Shown: positions 45,546-57,640 of the stretch, in pieces
How positions within the stretch are numbered: the stretch's first letter is position 1
Layout of the letters: each line of letters begins with the position of its first letter
NCBI GenBank assembly: GCA_015680685.1
Contig: MNCI01004872.1
Coordinates: 260,828 to 324,827, forward strand
DNA: 64,000 nt
Reading direction: 5' to 3'
Source of the DNA: Gnetum montanum
Lineage: Eukaryota; Streptophyta; Gnetopsida; Gnetales; Gnetaceae
The notes under the pieces: generated by a model
The model's database searches: none
Seen by the model: the letters and a program-made list of their open reading frames with translations, nothing else
Told to the model about the DNA's origin: nothing
Position numbers and translations under genes: made by a program

Positions 45546-46980
45546 CCCTTTTGAAATAAGGTACTTGGAAAAATTGATAATTTTCTAATTTCCAAGGCCA
45601 AAAATGAAGGATTTAAGGTTAATTTGAAAGATCTAGGGTAACATGGAAGAGACCTAAAGATACCACAAGTGTAATGAAGTAGAATTTTACAATGAAGTTC
45701 ATGAATGGACGAAGAAAAAAGGACATGTAGTAGTACATAGGAACGTTTGAATTAAAATGATGATAAGGGAAAGGGATAATTTTAGCGATGCAATACTTGG
45801 AGGATATAAGATGATGTGGTGATGTGCAATGAGTGCAAATTACAAAAGTTATGAAAGTGGGTCTTTCCCAAAGTAGGTTCCTACCTATTATGCCCTTACA
45901 TAAACCCATCTTAGAATGTCCATAGGCACTAAAAGGGTTAAATTTAATCTGCACCAGTGCAACAAAACACACACATGTAAATACCACCACGATGAGGTAT
46001 GAATTCTATGTGATACAAAACACAATTCAAAAATACATGGACAACGAGATGAGACAAATCATAGAAGGGATTGCTGAAATTATGACATGAGGTAACTGAC
46101 TGTGGGCATAGTTAATCCTAAGTGTAGGGTATGATTAATGTGTCATTAGCCCATTGCTCCAAAATCAAGACCAATTCCATTCCTTCAATCAGTTACATCA
46201 CATTGTTTCATCCAATCATGGACAACCATAAGAGCACCATGACAACAAGGCATACAATCACTTGGCATTTTTTCCAAGGAAGAAGTGTTTTAAGTTTTTC
46301 TACAGCATGTTCTTACTTTGATCTTTTTGTTGCTGGTTTTCTTTTCTTTTCTTTCTCTCTCTCTCTCTCTCTTTTTCTAGCTACTTTGGCACTTTTTCTA
46401 TCCCAAAAGTGATCTAGATAAGTTGCCAACCTTTAGGCATGGGTGCATGTCTTTCCAGTGGAACCTCCTAGAACAGCATTGAGTTTCTTTATTGAGTGTC
46501 TTAATCACAACTCTTACTCCCACTTTTCATTAGATCTACAAGGATCTTAGTACAACCAAGCTACATGATAGCACCTACAAATGCCACCATAAAGAATCCA
46601 CAAGTCCCCTTGATGCCACACCCTGGCCATTCCCTCTTAGTCCATTATTCTTCACTTTGGGCATAATGAGCATAAAATTACTTTAAGTTTTAATGATAAC
46701 AAGAATATCATCATACCCAGAGTAGAACCTCTTATTAATATAATGGGTGGGTGGATGTTGTGGGCTCACTATCCAAATAATAAGTCACTTGTGACTCAAT
46801 AACATAGAACAACACCTCAATTGATAGTTTACATGAGTATTTTATTCATAGATGAGATCACCCACAAAAAATAAAATGAAAAATTGAAAAACAAGAAATT
46901 AGAAAACAAATAATTGAAAAAAAATTGTAAAACCAAACAAAAGAAAAAACATTTACTAATTCTACTTGTTAGAATGGGGG
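45546..46980 (-). other. Noncoding internal region of element B
   Basis: Aligns with 106-1558 of H. It holds a TC microsatellite at about 46350-46372. Only chance frames. An ACCCATGCCTAAAGGTT-like string near 46430 (minus) also occurs in C near 36673, so part of it derives from the post-pol region. Confidence 0.6.
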
Positions 46981-46998
46981 GTATCCCCCATGACTAAA
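46981..46998 (-). other. PPT-like motif 1 of element B
   Basis: Minus TTTAGTCATGGGGGATAC directly after the end of gag; corresponds to C motif 1, which there follows integrase. Confidence 0.5.
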
Positions 46999-49006
46999 CC
47001 TTTGATCATGATAAGAATTAATAAATGGAAAGTTTGGATCCATGCATGTTGGAAATATTGGGGTCTAGTCATATCCAAACCACTAGGTGTCTCTTGGTGT
47101 GGTGGTAGGAATGTACCCAAATTGGGGTTCACACACTTAATTAAAATAGGCATAGTATGGTAGATTATAAGATGTAGTCATGTGATAAGGAGCTGATCCA
47201 CTACGACACTTGTGACCATAAGATGGTATGTAAGGATCGATATGTATCCCCACATTATTATATTCATTGGACCACATGGTTGTTGGAGTGTTGATTGGTG
47301 GCCTAGATAGGGTAATAGGAGGCATTTAGTTCGAAGAGGAAGGTGCATCATAGTGATGGACTTGTGCTGAGTTGGTGGATACAGTGGTTTCAAAACAATG
47401 CTATCTGTTTCTATGGTCATGTCTAAAGTAAGGATTTTTTCAATGTTGTGGAGGACCTCCACTGTTGTTGATAGTAGTAGCACAAGTAATGTTCATGGGT
47501 TGGTGTTGTGGTGTAAAACCTTCTAGCACAACCTGTGGCAATGTAGAAGGAGGTGAAGGATGAGAATATTGAGGGCAAGGAAGAGTGAAAGGAACATGAG
47601 GTGGTGCTCTTGTTGGAGAGAACATGGGTTGATAGTACTCAGGAGAATGATAACGATGAGGTGAGGTAGAGGATGTTGACATAGTTAGGGAAATAGGATG
47701 CTAAACATAATAAGTTCTTGGGTTTGGATGGTATGAAGGGTGTGACCAGTTTAATGGTGGCCTCCCCCATGATTGGGGTTTTTGCCATTGTGGTTGAACT
47801 TGGTATTTTTGTATGAAATTTGGATGTAACATTCCTCCCCAATGCTAATGTAAATGTGACAAGATTGGGCATTGGCCTTTGGGATGATCGTACAAACAAA
47901 CATCACATTGATATGGGTGATTTGCACTTGAGCTCTTATCCTTATTTTCTTCAACCCTTCTTTCCAATTGTCACGTGATGTCCTATCCTATTTCTTGGTT
48001 TGACATGGTTCCACCTCTAATAATGTTGGCATATTCTCCATATTTTTCATGTACCCATTCTGTCATCTTATTGATCTTTGCCTCAATTTCATCTAGTGAT
48101 TGTAGTATTGGCAAAGATGATTCCACCTCCTTTAGGTGAGTTGATTTCTCTTCATGATCATGGACCTTTGCTAATTTGAGATTTTGATCATGTTGAGAGC
48201 TTTCAAATTTATCCCATTTAGCTATTTCTCCTTCTTCTTTTTCTACCCACTTGATAAGCTCTTGGAATTGGTGGGTTCATAGCTCATATAGTTGACCTAG
48301 GGCATACACCCCTAGGGTCTCCCTTGTTTCATTATGAAGCCCATCCATGATGTGATACATTAGCCTTTCCTTGGGAAACCCATGGCTTGGGAAATTGTTT
48401 AACAATGAATAGTATCTTTCTAATGCCATTTTTAAGGGTTCATGTTGCCCTTGTTTCCACTCTTGGATTTTTCTCCTTAAGGCTGACACTCTTGCATAGG
48501 TCTGATATCTTTCAGTGAAGAGTTCTACCATTGTCGGCCAACGGCAATTTGATTTCAGCTTCAAAGACCTACACCATACTTTTGCTTGGCTAACGAGTAT
48601 AATAGGAAAGAGCTTAAGTCTTTTCCACCCATTTTCAATATTGTTCCATACATAGGCATCATGGAAGGATTGTAAATGATGTTGTGGATCTAAATCATAG
48701 CCTCCTAAAAACTTGAAAAAGTTATTTAAATCAAGCCTGGGTAGATGGCTATCCTTGTGATGCCTGCGGGATATTGGAACAACCTCTTGTATATGCATTA
48801 GGCTCTTAGTGGCTAGCAAGGGTTCATCATCACTAGGTGGGTTATGAATTTGAGTTGGGACAATGTTTTCTTTGTTCATGAACATAGGAGATCCCTACAT
48901 AAGATTGAGTACTTCAAACTTTGTCTTCATCATCATATAATTCATTGGTTCTCCAATGAATTGCCTTACTAGTTGTTGCGTTATCATAGTCTTGTGAGAG
49001 AGACAT
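46999..49006 (-). pseudogene. gag: Decayed Ty3/gypsy gag, element B
   Basis: ATG at 49006-49004 opens MSLSQDYDNATTSKAIHWRT. The core, open from 48885 to 48277 (202 codons), has PRLDLNNFFKFLGGYDLDPQ, NGWKRLKLFPIILVSQAKVW, MVELFTERYQTYARVSALRR, EPLKMALERYYSLLNNFPSH and HNETRETLGVYALGQLYEL. It continues with a connector HQFQELIKWVEKEEGE and a cysteine motif of CxxC-xYDHPK type near 47900, then a Pro/His/Ser-rich tail (47682-46970). Stops and shifts split it. In living relatives it would form the particle and bind RNA. No protease follows. Confidence 0.9.
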
Positions 49007-49125
49007 TGTTGTGAATTATGTGTGACTTATTTGCAATTACATTACTTTTTTTTCTAAAATATATATTGTTAATGCTCTGTTACAGTGATCTTGGTTGATG
49101 TAACTAATCTAAATAACTAGCACTA

Positions 49126-49144
49126 TCCCTAGAAACAGTGCCAA
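49126..49144 (-). other. Primer binding site, tRNA-Asp type
   Basis: Minus TTGGCACTGTTTCTAGGGA abuts the 5' LTR; decayed match to the tRNA-Asp complement, close to the H site. Confidence 0.7.
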
Positions 49145-50010
49145 TGATGAGTGGTGAGGTACCCCTACACTCAACCATGCGAATATGAGTGTGTACACAC
49201 AATCTAGTCGAACTCCGTAGATGGACTAGTTGTGGTATCTAAATAGTTACACATTGATTGTAGTTCACTGTCTTCCCACTTGGACTAGTATTTGCTTTAT
49301 CATGTATGGTTTAGTTTAGAGTGAGGTGAATGATGGTATCCTAAACTAATGCTACTCCTAGAGTCAATGGGAAAAATCTTAATTAAGCTAATGGACAATG
49401 AAAAATGAAATCTATGCTAACCCCACGTGCAATGAGCATTTGTCCCTAATCATGTGTATGCATCTTGGACCTCGTGTACTACTTCTAGGATTACCAAGCA
49501 CACATTACTTGAGCACTACTAAATGTGCTACTAGGTTACCAAGTAGTTACACTTAAATGTTCATGATTAAGTCGTACTCCTTGTGCATTAACAACAAGAA
49601 GTGTAAATGAAAATAAAGGAAACATTAACTAAAAAGACAACAATAAATAATTAACAATTAAAGTAATTAAAAGCTAAGTGAATACTGCAATGATAGAGTA
49701 ATCTTGATCTTTTTGTCGATCATGTGCATGTCCAAGTACATCACACTTGAACAAAGGTTCTGTAGAATTACAATCATCACACTATGGGCATGTACTAGGG
49801 AAAACAAGTGAGACTAATTGGAAACTAAAAAATATATTCTACCCTTAGACTTACCAACTACTTTTCTCCTTCCTATCCATCTGAATGTTGTATTTATAGG
49901 CCTACACAAGAATCACAATATCGTGTATTTAATATCGTTATCTAGGCTATGATATCGTGTATCCAATATCAAGGATTCGATATCAGGGCCTGGAAAATCA
50001 TGATTCATCA
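49145..50010 (-). repeat. 5' LTR of element B
   Basis: Plus text starts TGATGAGTGGTGAGG and ends GATTCATCA. GATATC-type array at about 49915-49985 with TATA-like minus CCTATAAATA near 49900. Paired with 41094-41961. Confidence 0.92.
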
Positions 50011-50015
50011 ATGTA

Positions 50016-52260
50016 CAAGAAGAGAAACCTCAAAAGAGGAATCTCATTCTCTGGCACTCTAGGCACCTTAATTCTTAATTGCATGTAATGTAAGTCATGG
50101 TAAGTTTTTATTTCCTTGCTTGCTAAATATCATGTCAGCATTTAATTTGGAAAGACTAAATTGTGTTGATGTGTGCTTACTTCATTTCAAGCTATGGGAT
50201 GTTAGCTTTAGTATTCTAGAAATGTTAAGATAAGCACTTACAAGATAAGATATTTGGTACTATTATAATATTCGATCATGGTATCTTTTTTGAATGCATG
50301 AGCATGATGTGATTAATCTTACAATTAAATGAAAGTTTATGGTTCTTTTAAACTTTTAATGTTTTTATTGTTAAATCATATTTTAGAATCTTATTTAGAA
50401 TGTATTGGTTTCAAGTGGTTTAAAACTCATGGACCAAAAGCTCTTTGTTAAATGATTATTACTTTTTAAACATATACGTCTTGTGCTCCAAATTCTTAAT
50501 TAAGCTATGACATTGTTGCTTCCTTATGAAATCTTAAAGTTTGGTTGTTTTTGGGAATTTTGTTTATGTATGGTAATTGAAGAATTTAAATTGGTCCTTG
50601 TAATGCAATTGATGGATCTTTTGAAGATAGCTACATTGAAAAAGGTAGTTCTTATGCATATGAATTATTTGCTATCTTTGTGTGAGGTCTTTCTTTCAAA
50701 CATGATCTTACTATGACACTCCAGATTTTTGGGGACATCTCCTAGCTCTTGTGTATTTCTCATTGAATGTATGGTGTTTATGTATGTTTTCTTATGTTGA
50801 TTTTTTATAGGATTTCAAGGTGTTATGCCATGTTTTGGGGTGTTTTATACTTATTTTGATGAACCTAGAATTTTTCAAGGGCTATGGTGATTTGTTTGAA
50901 GGTGTTTGGAGGTTCCAAACCTCAAAACGAGCATCTATATTTTCAATCCTAGAACAGTAGATGTATACTCACTTGCATTTGAGATGTCTCATTTTGATAG
51001 CAAACATCTCTCTCAGGAGGTAGCCTTCTAATTTAACATCTCTACTCTCAGGCAAGATGTCTACTATTTCTTCAAAGTCATATCATATGATTTTTAATGG
51101 ACATTCTAGCATTTGATTTAGTACTTTTGATGAAATTCATAAATTTTCAAAGAAAATAAATGTTTCAAGAGAAATTATCATGAAGTAATACTAATAGGAG
51201 ATCCAAGTCTCCCCACTTGATCTTAATGTTACATTGCATGGGTAGTACTTTGACAATTCCATTTTTCTAAAAAGGTCTAAAGAAAACAATAAAATGAGTA
51301 AGTTATCTACACATATGTAGGGGGAGCCTCTACCTCATCACCCTATAGGTTGTTAGTGTAGGAGGAATCTTTTAAGACCTTTACCAAAACATACTCAAGA
51401 AGCACAAAATTCATGATCCAACACCCATGGATAAACATGAGGAAGAATAGGACTATTTATTCATGAGTATGGTAAAATATCCAAGGTTACATAATCCTAA
51501 GTTCTCAAAATTTGGACTTCAATAAGGGGCAACTCTTATTTGATTTGACATCAACAGTCGTATGAAAATAATTCTAAGAGATTTCTATCTCTATGGGATT
51601 GTCACTTGATATTTAGGTGTAGCCATTAGGTTTTTGTTGTATGCATTTTGAGGCATTCTTGGAAACTTCAATGCTATAAGAATACATCAAACTTCTTGGG
51701 AATGTTGCAAGCACTATTCATATTCAAGTTACTAATCATCTATTATCTAAAATTGTAATTTTCTCTTCATTGAACTATCATTTTCTTGTTGTATTGAAAT
51801 GAGCTTCAATTAGAAGGACTTTGTAAATTAGTTACATTCTTTCCTTATGATTTTGTTTCTCTTTTTATGCCCTATGGGGTTGATGTGCTTCTTACCAGAA
51901 GGCATCATCATTGAGGTTTCTAGGATTCTATAAGATTGAGTGTTGATGTAGCACCACAACACTCCAAATAAAAGCTCAAGTTGTAAAGGTTGTGGGATCC
52001 TAGAAACCACATTCTAAGCTTATTATGACCTTGAGGGTTTGAGTGGATTCATGACATTGAATCACTTTGGAGTGAAGCATAGAGCTATGCAAGGTGTGGT
52101 ACCCTTCAAACCACATTTTTAAAGGAATAAGTCCATAGGTGTGCAAGAGATCTACCCTTAGAGTATGGACTACCCAAGTTGGGAAACCATATTAAAATTG
52201 GTTGTGTTCTTTGTATTGAAGAATTTTTGATTTTGGGAACTTATTCATCTCCCCCTTTTT
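50016..52260 (+). other. No gene recognised beyond the first 60 bases
   Basis: The first bases finish the gag-like frame broken by B. After that only chance frames are seen (for example 50507-50716). Two 15-base arms of an inverted repeat, GGTTTCTAGGATTCT near 51917 and GGATCCTAGAAACC near 51990, are the only structure noted. It may hold the lost gag N-terminus and LTR of relic F. Confidence 0.35.
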
Positions 52261-53230
52261 TATGTTTTAGAATCCTCAGGTACTATTAAATCTCATATTT
52301 CTATTGAAGCCTTAGCATGACATTAAGTTCAAACTTATAAAGCCTTGGTAGATTTGGTGCACTAGGTGAACCAAGTTTGGGATACTATGAACTAGAAAAT
52401 GATTACTACCCTCAAAGATATTGAGGGTAGAGTGGTTGAAGAAGTGAACAAAATAGTTGTATCACCTAAGCATAGAAAGAATTATGAAGGAAAAGGTAAT
52501 GGGAAGCTCTCTTCTTCCAAGGATGAAAGAGAAGATTTAGATGAGACTTTCTCATTCTCTTGTGATAAGGGTCCTTGTGAGTATTGTGTGAATTCTCATG
52601 ACTCATAATGTTACCTAGTCATGTCCACATGATTGGTGAAATGGGATGAGTTGTGATACCCTTCTATGAATAAGTGTACTATCCTAGAGGTGTGTTTCTA
52701 CAAGCCATGCAATAGTACCAATGGTGGTAGACTCCAAATCCTTGGGATGCTACTTCATGGAACCCTTCAAATCAACCATACATGCCAATTTTCCTAAATC
52801 CTTACTACCTAGGTATTTAGGTAGGTACTTATTCTTCTCAATAGTACTAGACTATGTTAATTAATCCTTCCTTGAAATCTCTGTATCATTAACAAAAGCT
52901 TTTACTTTCTAATCCCATGCAAGTTGGGATCTTCAATCAACTACAACCAAGGAAATCAAAATATTTTGATATCACCTATTATGTTGATCCAACATCCCCT
53001 TATGCTATTGGGAAATATTATTAAGCTTCTATTGATATGGTTGCAAAGGAAAATTTGAGACCTCATGGTAGAAAATAATTTTTGTTAATGCAAATGTAAG
53101 TGCCAAGGATTTGGATCTACTCAAATCTTTTCTTTATGTGGAAAGAATAATCCTTCTAGTAGAATAGGAATTTGAATCCAATATGTCCTTATATCATTCC
53201 TTGAATGCTATTAAAGAAATACATCTACTT
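52261..53230 (+). pseudogene. gag: Gag C-terminal part of Ty3/gypsy relic F
   Basis: Open from 52399 to 52608: MITTLKDIEGRVVEEVNKIV, a Lys/Asp/Glu-rich linker and CDKGPCEYCVNSHDS followed by a stop and C, the same kind of cysteine motif as CEICQYDHPKGCC in C. Placement before protease and RT supports gag. The following 600 bases show a decayed Pro/Tyr/Asn-rich tail. Confidence 0.6.
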
Positions 53231-54240
53231 CAGTGAAGAGATCTTTAACTATATTTTGTTGTTCATATGTGACAATACCTCATGGTAGTGGTGTTGTAAC
53301 AATTATAATGTCTAAGATGGCCACACAGGTAGTAAAAGAAGATCATTTACCCAAAAATAAGATAGATCTCAATAGTCCCATGGTGGATAGTCAAAGTGGT
53401 AAGAAAGGTCATTTCCTAGCTCTTTGTAACTCTAGTTCATGAGTTAATATTATCTCATTGTAATAATACCTTGATTGAGATCTTTCCTCTCTCAAGAGTA
53501 CTAACATTAGGTTAGTGTTAGTGGACTAATCATACACATACACATACCTCATGAGATAGAAGATTCATATTGTGATCACTTTGGTGGGATGGTCATAGCA
53601 TGCTAACTTCTTAGTGATTGAACTAGAGAATAAGGTGGGAGATAGCTTTCTTGTAAACATGGAAAGAGCTTGGATCAAAACCATTAATGCTAGGTTAGTT
53701 TTTCAAGGCCTCTATCTTAAAATTAGTAGGAAATATATAACCAAGAAGATGCATTACAAGAAGATCTCATGTGATCCTTTCTAGTCTTTTGGCAAGCATG
53801 CTTGCAATTGCTATATCACAAAGTGCCTCTATGCCATTAGAGACATAAATTATCTTGAAGAACATCTAGTTCATCAAGGTACACATTAGGTCTTTGAGAG
53901 AATAATTGGTCCTCTTACCTCATCTGATGTTGAATCATCTAATTCAGAAGTCAAGAATACAATGAAGGTAACTCCCATAGTGCAACATGATCCTAAATTC
54001 TAAAGCATTCTTTATTTACTATAGGATATTTCTATGTTATCACTTAAACTCACAACACTCCTAAAGGCTTGGGATACTTGTTCCTTACAGATGGTGATCC
54101 CATTATCATCAACGCCTTCATAATAGCAATTCAAAAAGGTTGAATTGAAAAAGGTAGTTGAAAAATAAGAAAAAGGCCTATATCTAGTTCCATCATGAAG
54201 TCATAGAAATTGAACCTTTAATTTGTCAAACCTCAATGAA
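53231..54240 (+). pseudogene. pol: Protease and connector of relic F
   Basis: Frame 53233-53442 ends GHFLALCNSSS before a stop and VNIIS, matching DLLNLGSDVYLIS of C, with catalytic residues lost. Then ANFLVIELENKVGDSFLVNM with ERAWIKTINARLVFQGLYLK (53600-53720) aligns with the FPIIMGRAWISTIDACLGI region of C. This marks F as an older relative of A/C. Confidence 0.65.
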
Positions 54241-55060
54241 TACTACAACATAGACTCAATCAAAATATATGGGACATGGTAATATGTGAATCATCCATCT
54301 CCTAGAGGCTGGTTCATTATTCTTATCTTTGTCAATGAGTGGATCAATATAATTGTAGTCATACTGAAGAAGAAGGAAAGGAGAGTCAGTATTTTCTATA
54401 GGTTTTTGAATGCTACCACTTTTAAGGACCATTTCCTATTGTGCTTTATAGATAAGGTACTGGATAACATCTTTGGTTAAGAGTACTATAGTATTCTTGA
54501 TGGTTATTCTTGTTATAAACAAATCAAAACTACACTAGAAAATGAAGCCAAGAGTAACTTTATTTTTTCATGGAAAATTTTTATCTTCAATCACATGCCC
54601 TTTAGATTATGCAATGTACCAACCACATTTTAATACTTGATGATATCCATGTTCTAGGATTACATTGACAAGAGTGTGCAAGTATTCATGAATGACTTTT
54701 CCACACATGAAAAATCATTTCAGGAAGCCTTAGACCAGATCAAAGTTATTTTATGTCATTACTACTAGGTGAATTTCAAGCTAAATTAGAAGAATAACAA
54801 GCTAATGGTGATCAATAGAATCATTCTTAACCATAAATATTTAAAGAAGGGGATAGAATTAAATTTGAATAAGATCTCCATCATAGAGAATATGATACAA
54901 ATCCCTTTAATAATTAAATAGATGCAATATTTCTTAGGGAACACTAGTTATTATTGTCATTTCATTAAATATTATTTTAGGATAGCAAATTCATTGTTTG
55001 AGTTCACAAAGAAAGATGTTCTGTTCTTGTAGAATAAGAAATGTAAAAATGCCTTCTAGT
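54241..55060 (+). pseudogene. pol: Reverse transcriptase of relic F
   Basis: RPLNATTFKDHFLLCFIDKV-type text at 54400-54480, then YYSILDGYSCYKQIKTTLEN, MPFRLCNVPTTF, and the catalytic box as FMND (54685-54696; second Asp box residue changed). Later NHKYLKKGIELNLNKISIIE and YFLGNTSYYCHFIKYYFRIA. Same order as C; stops and a damaged catalytic box make it dead. Confidence 0.82.
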
Positions 55061-55490
55061 AACTAAAGGAAAGGCTAACAAAAACTCTCATGTTGTAGAG
55101 ATCCAATTGGACTGAATCATTTTACATAATGATGGATGCTTTTGATGCTACATTGAGTGATTTCCTAATGTAGTTTGAAGAGAAGAAAAGGTCCTACTAC
55201 ATCCACTATGCTAGTAGAAGCATTGTGAATCCTTAACTAAACTACATTATCATAGAAAAAGAATTGATGGTCATTATTTCTACAGTTCAAAAATTTAAGC
55301 ATTATGTTTTGTAGTGAAAAATTTTTATTCACACTAATCATAATACCATATGGTTTCTTGTGAACAAATTAGATGTTAGTCCTCATGCAATATTATGGCT
55401 TGTTCTCCTGTCTAAAGTTGATATTCATAGGATTGATTGTGAGGGAGATATGAATGTGATGGTAGATCATCTATCATGGTTATGAATTCA
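55061..55490 (+). pseudogene. pol: RNase H of relic F
   Basis: LRSNWTESFYIMMDAFDATL (catalytic Asp), KRSYYIHYASRSIVNP, LNYIIIEKELMVIISTVQKF (catalytic Glu), FIHTNHNTIWFLVNK (Asp changed to Asn) and GDMNVMVDHLSWL. Collinear with C 34081-34560. Confidence 0.8.
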
Positions 55491-56215
55491 TGACAAGGAA
55501 GAAGGTGTGCTTCTTAGATGATATTCTAGATGATCACATTTGTAAGGTCATTTTGAACTCAAAGAGCAGACATGAATTTCCACAATTCATAGACATTCTT
55601 AATTACTTGTCACCTTGGAAGCTTCCTCTTAATTGGAATAAATGCATGATCCAATGATTCCAACACTAGATGAGACCTTACTTGGTTATCAAGGAGCATC
55701 TCTACAACAGATGTCCTAATGGCCTACTAAGGTGGTGCATTCCTAACAGAAGCCAAGGTGATGTCTTAGCTCACATGCTTCATGGCATGTGTGGTAGAAA
55801 CTATGCTTGGAATAGAACCATTATATAGATACTAGTTGTGGGCTATTTTGGTCAATCATGTTACATGATGCTCAACACTTTATGCATTTTTGTGATAAGT
55901 ACTAATGTAAAAGAGGTATGTTGTCATGCATGGAGGAACTATAATAGTGGGTCTAATAGCTAGAGTCCTTTAATGTGTGGAGGATTAACTTTGTTACTCA
56001 CATTTTTTTAATCTCCAATAGTAAGGAAAACATCATTATATGCATAGATTATTACACAAAGTGGGTGGAAGTTGCTACTATCAAGGATTTCTTATCCATC
56101 ACTATAGTAAAATTCCTTTAAAAAAATGGACTTCATAGGTTCAGCATCCCTTGAATCTTGATCTTTGATAATGATATGTATTTTACTAGTAATATTTTTA
56201 AGAATTTATTAGCTG
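55491..56215 (+). pseudogene. pol: Integrase of relic F, truncated in the core
   Basis: LLEVTLxR-type text and a remnant of the zinc site (HMLHGMCGRNYAWN, about 55770), then MEELxxWV...FNVWRINFVTHIF (first Asp to Asn, about 55975), CIDYYTKWVEVATIKDFLSI (56044-56100), and FSIPxILIFDNDMYFTSNIF (second Asp, about 56140-56200). Similarity stops at FKNLLAVGA near 56212, before the catalytic Glu, so a break or another insertion lies there. Confidence 0.75.
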
Positions 56216-57250
56216 TTGGTGCTAGAAATTGCAGTTGCTAAAATAGGAAAATTGAAAGATCCAAGCATCAGAACAATTTAAACCTTGAATCCCAAGGCCT
56301 CTACAAAAATGGAATTCAAGGGGCACTAGATGATCTTGTTGATCACCTAGCGACTTATGGGATGTCAAATGAGAATGGTTTCAAAACTATTAACATAAAT
56401 GACAATGTAGATAGAAATGGCCTACTAAAAATGTAGATAGAGATGGCCTATTAAAAATGGCTACTAAAAATGTAGATAGAAATAGCTTATTGAAAATGGA
56501 AATAGAAAGTGAAATTGTAGTTACAGAAATAAACATAGAAATGAAAACCAAGATCAAAATTTACACAAAATTAACCACCAAATTTATAAAAGAATATAAA
56601 GAAAAATTGAGTTCATGGTGTACAGGTTTGTGCCAAGGCCATAGGAAGTTGCTTGTCAAATCTTGAAGTCCATTAGAGAAGGCTACCTCCATGATTTGGT
56701 TTCTTCCCAGTTTCAACCTACTACAACTTGTCATCAGTTTTCACTAAATTTGCTACATGGGGATGGAATTGGTGTTGCATGTTTAGAGCAATGGAAAGTA
56801 TGTGGGAGCCTTTGTTCCCAATGTAGTCCTAGTTTTTATCACCAAACAACACTACCAGGTGATGATGTAATGACTGTAATGGGTTTTGATGACTGCCAAT
56901 GAAGATTGAAATGGGATAGAGTTTTCAGTTTTAGTAACAATGACAATTACATTGGGGTGTCTACGCCTAGCTTAGTGTTAGTTTATACTACAAAAAATGT
57001 AGTTGGGTTGCAAATGGATTTGATGGATAATGGAAATGGCCATGAAAATGGGAAATGATATTGTTGCAAAATGGTTTTAAAATGCCAAAGTGCCAAAGTG
57101 CTCAAATGCCAAAACTTGGAATAGGTGTGAATGCCAAAAAATGCTAGAAGCTGGAAACTTGGTAATGGTGTTGATGTTGGATATTTATAGGTTTACAGTT
57201 ACCATTTTTGGGTCTACCATTGATTGCCATTAATTTTTGGCAAATGGTGT
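56216..57250. other. Repeat-derived DNA with 26-bp tandem repeat; no gene recognised
   Basis: Three 26-base units (AATGTAGATAGAAATGGCCT start) at 56404-56429, 56430-56455 and 56469-56494, with a 13-base partial unit between. A protein-like plus stretch before it (NNLNLESQGLYKNGIQGALD, then DLVDHLATYGMSNENG, 56270-56390) is of unknown nature. Text from about 56800 has ATGTAGTCCTAG- and GTAGTTGGG-type words also found at 63.2-64 kb. Confidence 0.4.
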
Positions 57251-57287
57251 TGACTATGGGTTTGCAACAGTTACTACGACTAGCATA

Positions 57288-57640
57288 GTTGGTCATCTAC
57301 TACAAGTGTAGTTGGTTTTTGTAGAAAGTAAAAAATGGACTACACCCATAAAATCCATCTATTTTCTATAAATACTAAATAGAACTTTTTGTCTATGCTA
57401 AAGGCTTTGGAAATTTTGGTAGTAGTCAACAGTCATCTATCAGCGTAGTTGCCATCTACTACTAGTGTTGTTGGCCATCTACTACTAGAATAGTTGGTCA
57501 TCTACTACCAATGAGTTGGTATTTGTGGTAAGTCCAAAATGGACTACACCCACAAAAGCCATATATTTACTATAAATAGTAAACAAGATTTTGTAACTAC
57601 GCTGAAGGCTTTGGAAATAGAAAAGGTGGTGGTAGATGAA
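57288..57640 (+). repeat. Tandemly duplicated TATA-containing block
   Basis: A block reading TGGTCATCTACTAC, TTGGTxTTTGT, ATGGACTACACCCA, CTATAAATA and GCTxAAGGCTTTGGAAAT occurs at 57288-57418 and again at 57504-57630, separated by extra CATCTACTAC copies (four more or less). Each copy holds a TATA-like box (near 57376 and 57571). Probably a U3/promoter part of an unassigned LTR element. Confidence 0.65.

Larger units (their letters stand above)
41094..50010 (-). mobile_element. Ty3/gypsy-type LTR element B, gag plus extra ORF, no pol (8.9 kb, TSD ATGTA)
   Basis: Minus-strand element with 5' LTR 50010-49145, primer site 49144-49126, gag 49006-about 46970, PPT-like motif 1, promoter-like block 45545-45421, PPT-like motif 2 (45240-45221), a second reading frame (about 44908-42130), PPT (41980-41962) and 3' LTR 41961-41094. 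ATGTA is repeated exactly at 41089-41093 and 50011-50015. Nothing of protease, RT, RNase H or integrase is seen, so it was non-autonomous and carries a non-gag frame in the 3' half. Element H is a second copy. Confidence 0.92.

Noticed and set aside
50507-50716. Plus frame of 69 codons
   Set aside because: Short, Leu/Met-rich, no homologue within the window or known motif.
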